Origin: Planococcus shixiaomingii
Lineage (GTDB): Bacteria; Bacillota; Bacilli; Bacillales_A; Planococcaceae
NCBI RefSeq assembly: GCF_030413615.1
Contig: NZ_CP129236.1
Location: 418,001-482,000 of the forward strand
Length of the DNA stretch: 64,000 nt
Direction of reading: 5' to 3'
In this document: piece by piece, positions 1 to 8,732 of the stretch
Layout of the letters: the number at the start of each line of letters is the position of its first letter
How positions within the stretch are numbered: the stretch's first letter is position 1
Translations under genes and position numbers: made by a program
The notes under the pieces: model-generated
What the model was told of the DNA's origin: nothing
Database searches by the model: none
Seen by the model: only the letters and a program-made list of their open reading frames with translations

Positions 1-1346
1 TTTTCAGCAAATATATTCCTCAAATGATGCAAACTTATACAATTCCTTTAATGCTCTTGGCAGTAATCTTTTATCAGCATTGGGTAACGGGTGTCATTAT
101 TTTAATTACGGCGCCATTTATTCCAGTTTTCATGGCAATCGTCGGAAAACGGACAAAAGTGAAAGCCGATGAAAAAATGGGGCAGCTTAGCCAATTCTCA
201 GGGACGTTTTTAGATGTGCTGCAAGGATTGACCACCCTTAACCTTTTTGGTCAAGCGGGCAAACAAAAGCAGCTCATCCAAAAAAATAGTATGGCTTTCC
301 GAGATGCCACGATGGATGTTTTAAAGTCGGCTTTTTTATCATCGCTTATGCTCGAGTATATTTCGATGCTCGGCATCGGAATCATCGCTCTCGAAATTGG
401 CCTGCGTCTCGTTGTGTTTCAAAATATTACATTCGCTACCGCCTTTTTCATGATGCTTTTAGTCCCGGACTTTTTTAATATGCTGAAAGATTTCGGGAGC
501 GCGTTCCATACAGCGCGGGGCAGCATGTCTGCAGCCAATCTGTTGTCAGAGGAATTTGCCAAAGAAGACCGTAAAGTGGAATGGGGAGAAGAGCGCCTAG
601 CTTCTGGGCCCCCTCATATCCAGCTTGATGGATTAGCGTTTCAATACGGAGAGGGTTTTGCTTTGCACCCGGTACAAGCAGAAATTCCGCCCTATAGCCA
701 AGTAGCAATTATCGGCAAAAGCGGTTCAGGAAAAACGACGCTCATGCATTTAATAGCAGGGCTCTTACCCGCAAGCGAAGGAACTATGAAAATCAACGGC
801 GTTCCTAGAGAAACCGTTAGTGAAAAATCTTGGTTCGACCAATTAAGTTATATCTCTCAAACTCCTTACCTGTTTGCTGGAACCATTAAAGAGAACATTG
901 TTATCGGGGCAAACAGAGACGTGACTCACGAAGAAGTGATGGAAGCCGCGAAAAAAGCGGGAATTGAGGAACTGGTGGCTTCTCTTAAACAGGGATTTGA
1001 TACACCGGTAGGTGAAGCCGGACGCGGGTTGTCTGGCGGAGAAAAACAACGAATTGCCTTAGCGCGTGCCTTTTTGAAAAAGCCGTCTATCATCCTGTTT
1101 GACGAGCCAACTACCGGCCTGGACTTGCAGACTGAACGGATTCTGCAAGATTCCATGACTGAACTTGCTAAAACTTCCACGGTTATTACGATCGCCCACC
1201 GACTTCATACGATCAGCCGGTCGGATCTAATCTTTTTCCTTTCAGACGGCCGTCTTTCAGCTGTAGGCGGTCACAAGGATTTGATGGAAAACCATAGTCC
1301 ATATCGCGAAATGGTTGCCGTCCAGCAAGGAGGCGTTACTAGATGA
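1..1346 (+). CDS. cydD: Cytochrome bd assembly ABC transporter subunit CydD (5' end outside window)
   Basis: Half of the heterodimeric CydDC exporter of the cytoplasmic membrane, which exports reduced thiols and binds heme and is needed to assemble cytochrome bd oxidase. The frame is open from base 3 with no start required, so the N-terminus lies left of the window; about 448 residues remain. Visible are the last transmembrane segments, then an ATPase domain with Walker A GKSGSGKTT, signature LSGGEKQRIALARA, Walker B IILFDEP and the switch histidine in IAHRLHT. The stop overlaps the next gene by 4 bases (ATGA), and that gene encodes the CydC partner. The pairing makes CydD far more likely than a generic ABC exporter. 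Confidence 0.9.
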   Translation, partial: FSKYIPQMMQTYTIPLMLLAVIFYQHWVTGVIILITAPFIPVFMAIVGKRTKVKADEKMGQLSQFSGTFLDVLQGLTTLNLFGQAGKQKQLIQKNSMAFRDATMDVLKSAFLSSLMLEYISMLGIGIIALEIGLRLVVFQNITFATAFFMMLLVPDFFNMLKDFGSAFHTARGSMSAANLLSEEFAKEDRKVEWGEERLASGPPHIQLDGLAFQYGEGFALHPVQAEIPPYSQVAIIGKSGSGKTTLMHLIAGLLPASEGTMKINGVPRETVSEKSWFDQLSYISQTPYLFAGTIKENIVIGANRDVTHEEVMEAAKKAGIEELVASLKQGFDTPVGEAGRGLSGGEKQRIALARAFLKKPSIILFDEPTTGLDLQTERILQDSMTELAKTSTVITIAHRLHTISRSDLIFFLSDGRLSAVGGHKDLMENHSPYREMVAVQQGGVTR

Positions 1347-3049
1347 AAGAACTTAAACATATTTTCAAGTTGACGATTATGGAAAAAAGAGATGTCGCAC
1401 TTGCGATTTTCTTTGGCTTTATAGCCGGCATAGCTGGGGTGGCGCTTCTTGCCTCAAGCGGTTACCTGATTTCAAAAGCAGCGTTGACCACTCAAATGAC
1501 GACGTTGGTCGTAATGGCCGCTTGTTTGAAGCTATTCGGCTTTGCCTCTGCACTCAGCCGCTACGCGGAACGGCTTTATTCGCATAGAGCGACTTTTACT
1601 ATGCTGAGCAACTTGCGGGTATCGTTTTTTGAGAGGTTGTCTCCCCTTGCCCCAAACTTGTTTCAGCGTTACCGAAGCGGTGACTTGCTGGCTCGCATTG
1701 TTGGAGACGTGGAAAGCTTGCAAAACTTTTTGCTGCGAGTTTTTTACCCGCCGATTGTGCTGGCAATTGTCTTTTTAAGCACCATTTTCTTCGCTTCTTT
1801 CTTTTCAATGTCGATTGCTTTTGTGTTGCTGGCAGGATGGCTGCTGACTGTTGTAATAGTGCCCGCTTTGTTTGCATGGCAAAAGCGAAAAATCAATTCA
1901 AAGACAAGAGCGAGCCGGGGTACGCTGTCAACGGAAGCTACGGAATTTTTGTATGGCTTTCGCGATTTGAAAATCTATCAACAGCTGGAACAAAAAGAGC
2001 AGCAGCTCGGTCAGCTGGTTGATGCATACGCCCAAGACCAACAGAAGGAAGGGAAACGGGAAGTTTACAGCCAGTCCGTAAATGCTTTAGTGGCACTGCT
2101 CGTTTCTTTAGTGGTTCTTGCGATAGGCGCGTATTTTGTAGTGTCTGGTGAACTTGAAGGCTTATACTTGGCCATGTTGGTCATGCTGTCACTTGCGGTA
2201 TTTGAAAATGTAACACCTATGGCTGTGTTTCCAGCTTATTTTGAGGATAGCCGGAAAGCCGCAAACCGTTTGGATAAAGTGGTTGGAGCAGGGATTCAAT
2301 ATGAAGGGCAAAAAGTTCTTTCCTCCGGACCCATTGATATTGTGGCAGAAAACGTCTCTTATACGTACCTGGAAGAAGAGCGGCCCGCTCTCGATCACGT
2401 TTCTTTCGAGTTGATGCCAGGATCTAAAACGGCGATTGTCGGTCCGAGCGGTTCAGGGAAATCGACGCTTATGCAAGTTCTGTTGCATATCGTGCAAGGG
2501 GATAGCGGTTCCGTTCGTGTGAACGGGGAAGACATCAACAGCTTAGATCAAGAAAAACTTTGGAACCGGATAAACGTCGTACTGCAGGAAAATCACTTCT
2601 TTTTTGGTACGATCCGCAGCAATTTAAGTATTGCAAATGAGGCGGCTAGTGATGAAGAGTTGAAGAATGTGCTTGGAAAAGTAGAATTGGGTGCCTTTTC
2701 TCTGGACATGAAAATAGAAGAAAAAGGACAGAATTTGTCTGGCGGGGAAAAACAAAGGTTGGCTATCGCGCGAGCTATGTTGAAAAATGAAGCATTGTGG
2801 CTGCTTGATGAACCTGTTTCTTCTATTGATAGTGTTACTGCAAAATCGATTTACGATCGGCTTTTCGAGCAAGGAAAAGAGGATACCTTTGTTATTATCA
2901 GCCATGATTTGTCCGGCCTTGAACAAATGGACCAAATTATCGTCATGGAACAAGGGCGAATCGTGGAAACCGGTTCTTACAACGCCCTTATGGAGCGCAA
3001 AGGCTATTTTTACGGATTGAAGCAAATTGAGAAAAGTGTATTTGCATAA
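1343..3049 (+). CDS. cydC: Cytochrome bd assembly ABC transporter subunit CydC
   Basis: Second half of the CydDC thiol exporter. At 568 residues it has the usual length. The N-terminal half holds the six-helix membrane domain (to about residue 310) and the C-terminal half the ATPase: Walker A GPSGSGKSTL, signature LSGGEKQRLAIARAML, Walker B ALWLLDEP and switch histidine in ISHDLSG. It is translationally coupled to cydD by an ATGA overlap and is followed at once by a strong hairpin terminator, so it ends the operon. In B. subtilis the order is cydABCD; cydA and cydB would be expected left of the window. Confidence 0.92.
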   Translation: MKELKHIFKLTIMEKRDVALAIFFGFIAGIAGVALLASSGYLISKAALTTQMTTLVVMAACLKLFGFASALSRYAERLYSHRATFTMLSNLRVSFFERLSPLAPNLFQRYRSGDLLARIVGDVESLQNFLLRVFYPPIVLAIVFLSTIFFASFFSMSIAFVLLAGWLLTVVIVPALFAWQKRKINSKTRASRGTLSTEATEFLYGFRDLKIYQQLEQKEQQLGQLVDAYAQDQQKEGKREVYSQSVNALVALLVSLVVLAIGAYFVVSGELEGLYLAMLVMLSLAVFENVTPMAVFPAYFEDSRKAANRLDKVVGAGIQYEGQKVLSSGPIDIVAENVSYTYLEEERPALDHVSFELMPGSKTAIVGPSGSGKSTLMQVLLHIVQGDSGSVRVNGEDINSLDQEKLWNRINVVLQENHFFFGTIRSNLSIANEAASDEELKNVLGKVELGAFSLDMKIEEKGQNLSGGEKQRLAIARAMLKNEALWLLDEPVSSIDSVTAKSIYDRLFEQGKEDTFVIISHDLSGLEQMDQIIVMEQGRIVETGSYNALMERKGYFYGLKQIEKSVFA

Positions 3050-3097
3050 AAAACAAGAAGACGCGGAACTGATGACAGTTCCGCGTCTTCTTGTTTT
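3050..3097. terminator. Bidirectional terminator between cydC and the converging small gene
   Basis: A perfect 21-bp inverted repeat with a 6-base loop (GATGAC). The left arm starts with A residues and the right arm ends in TTTT, so it can stop transcription from both sides. Its right edge abuts the stop codon of the minus-strand gene. Confidence 0.85.
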
Positions 3098-3327
3098 CAT
3101 TTTAATAGAAAATCAGCTCCCCTTTTAGCGTCTTCGAGTTTCATTTGTTCCAACTCAAGGCGTAATTTTTGCGTTTCGATGACAAAATTTTCGTGTTTTA
3201 ATTTTTCGAGCTCCAGTTCAGTTTCAATCATTTTGTTTTTCAGTTTGGCCAGTGTCTGAAGATGCGAGGTGATGATGCCAGCGAGCGGAATTGAAAAAAT
3301 CATTATGACGGCTACTAGTCCGGTCAT
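3097..3327 (-). CDS. Small membrane-anchored coiled-coil protein, function unknown
   Basis: I do not recognise a named family. The 76-residue product has one N-terminal hydrophobic segment (about residues 3-20, LVAVIMIFSIPLAGIITS) followed by a highly charged region rich in E, K and L with heptad-like spacing, predicted to be a cytoplasmic coiled coil. The plan resembles PspB-type small proteins, but no similarity can be claimed. I chose the ATG at 3327 because the AGAGGA site lies 9 bases upstream; a GTG three codons earlier touches that site. It converges on cydC and shares its terminator. Confidence 0.7.
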   Translation of the reverse strand: MTGLVAVIMIFSIPLAGIITSHLQTLAKLKNKMIETELELEKLKHENFVIETQKLRLELEQMKLEDAKRGADFLLK

Positions 3328-3422
3328 GCCGTTCACTCCTCTTTTAAATTTTCTGATTTCTTACAGTATACATCAAATTGACAGAATAAAGAGAGAAGAA
3401 TTCCGGCAAATATATGTTAAGT

Positions 3423-3450
3423 GTCATGTCTAAACTAGACGTTTATGTCT
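3423..3450. promoter_or_regulatory. Candidate DesR operator upstream of des
   Basis: Contains the palindrome GTCTA-AAC-TAGAC (3428-3440) flanked by ATGTCT-type direct repeats (GTCATGTCT and TTATGTCT). It lies about 55-65 bases upstream of a possible promoter (TTGCTT at 3460-3465, GATAAT at 3482-3487, 16-bp spacer). That matches where DesR is known to bind upstream of des in B. subtilis. Assignment to DesR is inference from position and from the linked desR gene. Confidence 0.5.
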
Positions 3451-3501
3451 TTTTTGAGCTTGCTTCCTTCTATATGATAAGGATAATAAGTTATTCGAGC
3501 C

Positions 3502-3513
3502 GACGAGCTCGTC
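3502..3513. promoter_or_regulatory. 12-bp perfect palindrome touching the des ribosome site
   Basis: GACGAGCTCGTC is a perfect palindrome ending one base before the AAGGAGG ribosome site of des, inside the presumed 5' leader. It has no loop, so it suits a protein-binding site better than a stable hairpin. No function is known. Confidence 0.35.
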
Positions 3514-3527
3514 TAAGGAGGAAGAAC

Positions 3528-4547
3528 ATGAGCAGAGAAAAAACAGCGCAATTACGTAAGTTTATAGCTCCTTTTGAAAAAGCCGATGTAAAAGCTAGTG
3601 TCCAACAATTGGTGAATACGATACCGCCATTCATCTTATTCTGGTTCTTGGCATATCAAGCATTGGATGTTTCCATCTGGTTAACAATCGCGTTGTCGGC
3701 AGTAGCTGCCGGTTTCGTCGTACGCACGTTTATCATTTTCCACGATTGCACGCACGGATCGTTCTTCAAGAACAAAAAAGCTAACGCTATTGTCGGTACT
3801 ATCACGGGAATCATGACGTTATTCGCTTATGAAAAGTGGAAACGCGAACACTCGATTCACCATGCTTCAAGCGGAAACCTCGACAAACGCGGAGTAGGCG
3901 ACATTTGGGTTATGACGATTGAAGAATATGTGGAAGCTTCGAAATGGGAACGTTTCAAGTATCGCATGTACCGCAATCCATTAGTCATGTTTGGATTTGG
4001 ACCATTGTTTTTAGTTTTGATTTCAAGCCGTTTTAACCGTAAAGATGCGCGTAAAAAAGAACGCAACAACACGTACTTGATCAACATTTCCTTAGTAGTC
4101 CTTTATTCACTGCTAATTTGGGCAATTGGATGGCAGGCGTTTGTAATCGTTCAAGGTACAACAATGTTCATCGCAGGTGCATTTGGTATCTGGTTGTTCT
4201 ACGTCCAGCATACGTTTGAAGATTCATATTTTGAAGATGAAAGTGAATGGGATTATGTAAAAGCTGCGGTAGAAGGCAGTTCATACTACAAACTTCCAAA
4301 AGTGCTGCAGTGGGTTACTGGAAACATCGGTTTCCACCATGTTCATCACTTGAGCCCGAGAGTTCCAAACTACAACTTGGAAAAAGCTCACGAATCGACT
4401 CCACCGCTTCAGCAAGCAACAACCATCACCATCAAATCAAGCTTGAAATCATTGCGCTATAAAGTGTACGATGCTAAAAACAAAACATTCGTTACGTTTA
4501 AAGACATCAAACACTTAGTTCGTAATCAAAATACAGCTGTAGAATAA
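3528..4547 (+). CDS. des: Membrane fatty acid (phospholipid acyl) desaturase Des
   Basis: Introduces a double bond into acyl chains of membrane lipids after cold shock, using a di-iron centre at the membrane face. The 339-residue product carries all three histidine boxes: HDCTH at about 72-76, HSIHH at 108-112 and HHVHH at 270-274, with hydrophobic segments before, between and after them. The start at 3528 has an AAGGAGG site 6 bases upstream; a frame extension back to 3414 lacks one and covers the promoter. It is followed by its own terminator and by desK-desR, the pair that controls it in B. subtilis. The B. subtilis enzyme is a delta-5 desaturase; regioselectivity here is not readable from sequence. 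Confidence 0.93.
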   Translation: MSREKTAQLRKFIAPFEKADVKASVQQLVNTIPPFILFWFLAYQALDVSIWLTIALSAVAAGFVVRTFIIFHDCTHGSFFKNKKANAIVGTITGIMTLFAYEKWKREHSIHHASSGNLDKRGVGDIWVMTIEEYVEASKWERFKYRMYRNPLVMFGFGPLFLVLISSRFNRKDARKKERNNTYLINISLVVLYSLLIWAIGWQAFVIVQGTTMFIAGAFGIWLFYVQHTFEDSYFEDESEWDYVKAAVEGSSYYKLPKVLQWVTGNIGFHHVHHLSPRVPNYNLEKAHESTPPLQQATTITIKSSLKSLRYKVYDAKNKTFVTFKDIKHLVRNQNTAVE

Positions 4548-4555
4548 CTAATAGT

Positions 4556-4585
4556 GAAAAACCATTCAGCGATGAATGGTTTTTT
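4556..4585 (+). terminator. des terminator
   Basis: Stem AAAAACCATTC / GAATGGTTTTT with loop AGCGAT and a T run, 9 bases after the des stop. Confidence 0.8.
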
Positions 4586-4599
4586 CTATGGAAGAAAAA

Positions 4600-4765
4600 G
4601 GCGCGGTGCGGGGTCTAGCGTGATCGCCTGCACTTTTCTATCATCCAGTTCCGGCGATCAGACCCTCGGGATCATAAGCCAGTCTGTTGCGGCGGCAACA
4701 GCCTCCTCGCATTCTGTCTTATGCCCGTCGAGTCCAACATGATCGCCTGCACTTTTCTCTCACTT
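4600..4765. repeat. GC-rich intergenic repeat fragment, related to the 49.6-50.1 kb block
   Basis: Non-coding stretch containing two copies of TGATCGCCTGCACTTTTCT (4620-4638 and 4740-4758) and an ATAAGCCAGTCTG motif that also occurs in the block at 49.6-50.1 kb. It separates the des terminator from desK. A weak 62-codon frame across it is not a gene. Confidence 0.65.
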
Positions 4766-4804
4766 TTGATATGATGATACTAACAGGAAGAAGAGGAGGA
4801 GCTT

Positions 4805-5941
4805 ATGCAAAGCTGGTATCAAATTTTTCCCAAGAATTCATGGCTAAGCCTTTATGCTTGGATTGCTTTTTGTGTCTTGCCGTTCTTCTTTATTTTCAGA
4901 TCTTCTTCATTTACTGAAATCACACTTGGCATTTTGCTGTTAGTGTTGTTTTTTCTGGCGTATCGATTATCTTTTAATTCAAAAAGAGGTTGGGTTTACG
5001 TTTGGATAAGTTTGGAAATGGCTATCAATATTGTCATGACTTTTTTGTTCGGTTATATTTACTTGTCCTTGTTTTTAGCGTTCTTTATCGGGAACATTCG
5101 CCATAAAGTCGGCTTTTTCATTGTCTACGGCATTCATATTGGTACAACGATACTGGCAATCATTTTAGGACTTATTGATCACAGGGAGTTGTATACGACC
5201 CAATTTCCATTTATGCTTCTTACAGTCATTGGCGTTATTCTTTTGCCTTTCAATACGTATAATCGAAACAAACGTGAAAAACTTGAAGGGCAGCTCGAAG
5301 ATGCGAATAAACGGATTTCTCAGCTTTTGATTATCGAAGAAAGAGAACGAATTGCCAGAGATTTGCATGATACATTAGGGCAGAAACTCTCCTTAATCGG
5401 ACTGAAAAGTGATTTGGCAAGCAAACTGATCAATCGCAATCCTCAAGCGGCTTTGGATGAAATTAACGATGTTCGGCAAACTGCGCGAACAGCGTTAAAA
5501 GAAGTGCGTGAACTGGTGTCGAATATGAGGGGAACTCGATTAGATGATGAATTGCTTCGTATACAGCAAATTTTAAAAGCGGCGGATATCGATTTTGTTT
5601 TATATGGTAATGCCCAGCTGAAGAATACGCCTTTGTTGGTGGAAAATGTCCTGAGCATGTGCTTGAAAGAAGCGGTGACGAACGTTGTCAAACATAGCCA
5701 AGCATCGCGTTGCAGCATTTTGATCAAACAAACGCCGGAAGAGGTGCTGGTCCAAGTGCAGGATGATGGAATCGGCCTATCAGAAGGAAGCAATTTAGTG
5801 CGGGGAAATGGCTTGGCAGGAATGCGGGAACGATTAGAATTTGTTAATGGAATGCTGGAAATCAAAACGATGGAAGGCACGATTTTAAACATTCGGGTAC
5901 CGAATGTAATTCTCTATAATTCGAAGGAGAAGTTGATATGA
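4805..5941 (+). CDS. desK: Thermosensor histidine kinase DesK
   Basis: Membrane kinase/phosphatase that senses membrane thickness in the cold and phosphorylates DesR. The 378-residue product has hydrophobic segments filling residues 11-150, a linker coiled coil (about 153-180) and a HisKA_3 domain with the phospho-acceptor His188 in RDLHDTLGQ, the same residue number as in B. subtilis DesK. The ATPase domain shows EAVTNVVKHSQA, DDGIGL and GLAGMRERL. A strong site (GAAGAGGAGG) precedes the ATG. It overlaps desR by 4 bases (ATGA), so the two are coupled. Confidence 0.93.
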   Translation: MQSWYQIFPKNSWLSLYAWIAFCVLPFFFIFRSSSFTEITLGILLLVLFFLAYRLSFNSKRGWVYVWISLEMAINIVMTFLFGYIYLSLFLAFFIGNIRHKVGFFIVYGIHIGTTILAIILGLIDHRELYTTQFPFMLLTVIGVILLPFNTYNRNKREKLEGQLEDANKRISQLLIIEERERIARDLHDTLGQKLSLIGLKSDLASKLINRNPQAALDEINDVRQTARTALKEVRELVSNMRGTRLDDELLRIQQILKAADIDFVLYGNAQLKNTPLLVENVLSMCLKEAVTNVVKHSQASRCSILIKQTPEEVLVQVQDDGIGLSEGSNLVRGNGLAGMRERLEFVNGMLEIKTMEGTILNIRVPNVILYNSKEKLI

Positions 5942-6537
5942 TACGAATTGTATTGGCGGAAGACCAGCGGATGATGCTTGGAGCTCTGGGGTCCTTGCTG
6001 GATTTGGAAGAAGATATGGAAGTGGTCGGAAAAGCATCAAACGGTGAAGAAGCGATTACGCTTGTCGAAAAACACCAGCCTGATATCTGTATCATGGATA
6101 TTGAAATGCCATTGAAAAGTGGGTTGGATGCGGCAGAAATCCTCAAGGAGCAGCCGTGTAAAATTATCATTTTAACGACCTTTGCCCGGTCTGGCTATTT
6201 TGAACGTGCCCGAAAAGCCGGGGTCAGCGGCTACTTGCTGAAGGATAGCCCAAGTGAAGATTTGGCTGCTTCCATCCGTTCCATTATGGCGGGACGTCGC
6301 ATTTATGCACCGGAACTAATCGATTTAGCATATGGCGATGAAAACCCGTTGACTGAACGTGAGCAAGAAGTGCTGAAACTGGTGGCTGAAGGCAAAAATA
6401 CAAAAGAAATAGCGAGCACGCTGTATATTACTACTGGGACGGTGCGCAACTATATCTCCACCATTCTCGACAAACTGGAAGTCGGCAATCGCATCGAAGC
6501 GATTTCGCGGTTTAAAGAAAAAGGCTGGTTCAAATAA
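5938..6537 (+). CDS. desR: Response regulator DesR
   Basis: NarL/FixJ-type transcription activator of des. Of its 199 residues, 1-120 form the receiver with acidic pocket ED (8-9), phospho-acceptor Asp54 in CIMDIEMP and the lysine in LLKDSP; the C-terminal LuxR-type helix-turn-helix shows LTEREQEVLKLVAEGKNTKE (about 138-157). Asp54 matches the known DesR site. The start overlaps the desK stop and a terminator follows directly. Its expected target is the operator region near 3.43 kb. Confidence 0.93.
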   Translation: MIRIVLAEDQRMMLGALGSLLDLEEDMEVVGKASNGEEAITLVEKHQPDICIMDIEMPLKSGLDAAEILKEQPCKIIILTTFARSGYFERARKAGVSGYLLKDSPSEDLAASIRSIMAGRRIYAPELIDLAYGDENPLTEREQEVLKLVAEGKNTKEIASTLYITTGTVRNYISTILDKLEVGNRIEAISRFKEKGWFK

Positions 6538-6567
6538 AATCCCGTTGCCGAAAGGCAGCGGGATTTT
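6536..6567. terminator. Bidirectional terminator between desR and the ydaT-like gene
   Basis: Stem AAAATCCCGTTGCC / GGCAGCGGGATTTT with loop GAAA, running from inside the desR stop codon to 6 bases before the converging gene's stop. Confidence 0.85.
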
Positions 6568-6572
6568 ACTTT

Positions 6573-6941
6573 TTAGTTTTCTTTATACAACGTGTCTTCT
6601 AGGGTTCCATCTTCCGTATAAATACGCAGCTCGCCATTGTGCTTGTTGACATAGCGTTTTGCTTCACCCATAAGCTCTTCTTTTGTTTCCTCGATTAAAA
6701 TGGCTTTTTTGCTGTCTTTTTTCTTGAGCTGCCAGCCTTCATCATGTGATTTGATTTCGTAAATCGGCTGCTCTTCGTCTCCGTGAATACTTTTGCGCGC
6801 GCGATCGAGTGCTATTGGAATGGCGCGTCCTTCTTCATAACCATCCCGAAGAAGCGCATTCGCAATTTCAATCGCTTTGCCGCGAACGTCTGTGTTTAAA
6901 TTTTTAAACGAGTCCGGATAATTTTCGTTGCTCCATGGCAC
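6573..6941 (-). CDS. YdaT-like protein with DUF2188 domain
   Basis: Small soluble protein of unknown role, similar to the B. subtilis YdaT family. I place the start at GTG 6941, giving a 122-residue product opening M-P-W-S as in the family: AAGGAGG lies 8 bases upstream, whereas an ATG at 6974 has no such site. The N-terminal half (PWSNENYPDSFKNL, then EEGRAIPIALDRA) has the YdaT/ChaB-like pattern. The C-terminal half (IKSHDEGWQLKKKDSKKAIL) is a DUF2188 repeat. It is a single gene convergent with desR; no function is inferred. Confidence 0.8.
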   Translation of the reverse strand: MPWSNENYPDSFKNLNTDVRGKAIEIANALLRDGYEEGRAIPIALDRARKSIHGDEEQPIYEIKSHDEGWQLKKKDSKKAILIEETKEELMGEAKRYVNKHNGELRIYTEDGTLEDTLYKEN

Positions 6942-7056
6942 GATGATCGCCTCCTTGATGTTCTTTTCCCCCATCGCTCGGAAACTAAAACCAAAAAATA
7001 CCTGTAGACATGGATAAAGAACCTGTTAAACTAAACAACTGAGGGGGAGAATAATT

Positions 7057-8577
7057 ATGTCAGATTCAGTATATCAAATCATAGCTCTGACCATTTACAT
7101 GGCAGCTATGCTGTTTATCGGATGGTATGCATTCAGAAAAACAGACAATCTAAAAGATTACATGCTTGGTGGAAGAGGCTTGGGTGCGGCAGTAGGTGCA
7201 TTAAGCGCTGGAGCTGCTGATATGTCCGGTTGGTTATTGATGGGGCTTCCTGGTGCCATTTATGCAGCTGGCCTTGTTGAAGCTTGGATTGCAGTCGGAT
7301 TAACAATCGGGGCTTACTTAAACTGGTTTTTCGTAGCGCCGCGTTTGCGCGTCTATTCGTTTATCACGAAAGACTCAATCACGATTCCAAGCTTTTTGGA
7401 AAACCGCTTAAAAGACAATTCCCGTATACTTCGTGTTGTCTCCGGAATCATTATTTTGGTGTTTTTCACGTTTTATGTATCTTCAGGAATGGTAGCAGGA
7501 GGCGTGTTTTTCCAAAGTTCATTTGGCTTGAACTATCATCTTGGTTTAGTCCTCGTATCTGGAGTAGTAGTTGCGTATACACTTTTCGGCGGGTTTCTTG
7601 CTGTTAGTTATACCGATGTAGTTCAGGGGTTAATGATGTTCTTGGCGTTGATCGCAGTTCCGATCATCGGTGTTTTTGCTACTGGCGGATTAAGTGAAAC
7701 CGCTGCCAGTATCCGCGAAGTAGATCCAGCACTGTTGAACTTCACGACTGGAGCTTCTCTTGTTGGTGTTATTTCGGCCTTGGCATGGGGTCTTGGTTAT
7801 TTCGGCCAGCCGCATATCATCGTTCGCTTTATGGCGATTAACTCTCTAAAAGAAGTACGCCAAGCTCGCCGTATCGGTATTAGCTGGATGATTTTAAGCC
7901 TTGCTGGTGCGATCACAACAGCTTTAATCGGTTTGGCTTATTTCCAGCAAAACCCGAATTTGACTTTAGGGGATCCGGAAGGCGTCTTTATTGTATTAGG
8001 TCAAATTTTCTTCCATCCGTTAGTTGCAGGGTTCATGTTGGCGGCTGTTTTAGCGGCAATTATGAGCACGATTTCTTCGCAATTGATTGTAACTTCATCA
8101 GCATTAGTTGAAGATTTGTACAAAATTGCGTTCAAAAAAACTTCGACTGACAAACAGTATGTATCACTTGGCCGCTTGGCAGTATTGGTCATTTCATTGA
8201 TTGCAGCTGCATTGGCATGGAAACAAGATTCCTCAATTTTGGATTTGGTTGCTTACGCATGGGCTGGTTTTGGCGCAGCGTTCGGACCGCTTATTTTACT
8301 GGCTTTGTTCTGGAGAAAGTTAACAACGGCTGGTGCTTTAGCAGGTATGGTCGTTGGTGCTGTTTCAGTTATCGTTTGGGATTTGATGGGTACAGTAGCT
8401 GAAGATCCAGGTGCAACTGCCGCTTCAAACTTTATCGGCAGCGTGTACGAAATCATTCCAGGATTTTTCCTTTGCTTGATCGTTACCGTAATTGTAAGTT
8501 TAATAACTCACAAAGCGGACAAAGAAATTACTGCGGAATTTGATGAGACAGTGCGTCTGATTAAAGAAAGAGCGTAA
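7057..8577 (+). CDS. putP: Sodium/proline symporter (PutP/OpuE family)
   Basis: SSS-family symporter that takes up proline with sodium, for nutrition (PutP) or osmoprotection (OpuE). The 506-residue protein has about 13 hydrophobic segments, the N-terminal motif TDNLKDYMLGGRGLG, GAADMSGWLLMGLPGA in helix 2 (sodium and proline site), and WGLGYFGQPHIIVRFMAI, all diagnostic for PutP. A GAGGGGGAGA site precedes the ATG. It stands alone between a divergent gene and a strong terminator. Sequence alone does not separate PutP from OpuE, so the symbol is at family level. Confidence 0.88.
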   Translation: MSDSVYQIIALTIYMAAMLFIGWYAFRKTDNLKDYMLGGRGLGAAVGALSAGAADMSGWLLMGLPGAIYAAGLVEAWIAVGLTIGAYLNWFFVAPRLRVYSFITKDSITIPSFLENRLKDNSRILRVVSGIIILVFFTFYVSSGMVAGGVFFQSSFGLNYHLGLVLVSGVVVAYTLFGGFLAVSYTDVVQGLMMFLALIAVPIIGVFATGGLSETAASIREVDPALLNFTTGASLVGVISALAWGLGYFGQPHIIVRFMAINSLKEVRQARRIGISWMILSLAGAITTALIGLAYFQQNPNLTLGDPEGVFIVLGQIFFHPLVAGFMLAAVLAAIMSTISSQLIVTSSALVEDLYKIAFKKTSTDKQYVSLGRLAVLVISLIAAALAWKQDSSILDLVAYAWAGFGAAFGPLILLALFWRKLTTAGALAGMVVGAVSVIVWDLMGTVAEDPGATAASNFIGSVYEIIPGFFLCLIVTVIVSLITHKADKEITAEFDETVRLIKERA

Positions 8578-8590
8578 ATTCAAAAAAATG

Positions 8591-8637
8591 AAAAGGCTTC
8601 AAAAGCAGCTTAGACGCTGCTTTTGAAGCCTTTTTTT
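8591..8637 (+). terminator. putP terminator
   Basis: Long stem AAAGGCTTCAAAAGCAGC / GCTGCTTTTGAAGCCTTT with a 6-base loop and a run of seven T. Confidence 0.9.
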
Positions 8638-8732
8638 GTTGGAGAATGGAGGGGCTACCAACGAAATTGAAGGATTCCTTATGGACTTAACGTATACTTA
8701 AAGATAGCGAAAGAATGAAGGAGAGATGTGCC

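Noticed and set aside
3414..3527. Longer N-terminus for the desaturase
   Set aside because: The extension covers the operator and promoter and has no ribosome site; AAGGAGG marks the start at 3528.
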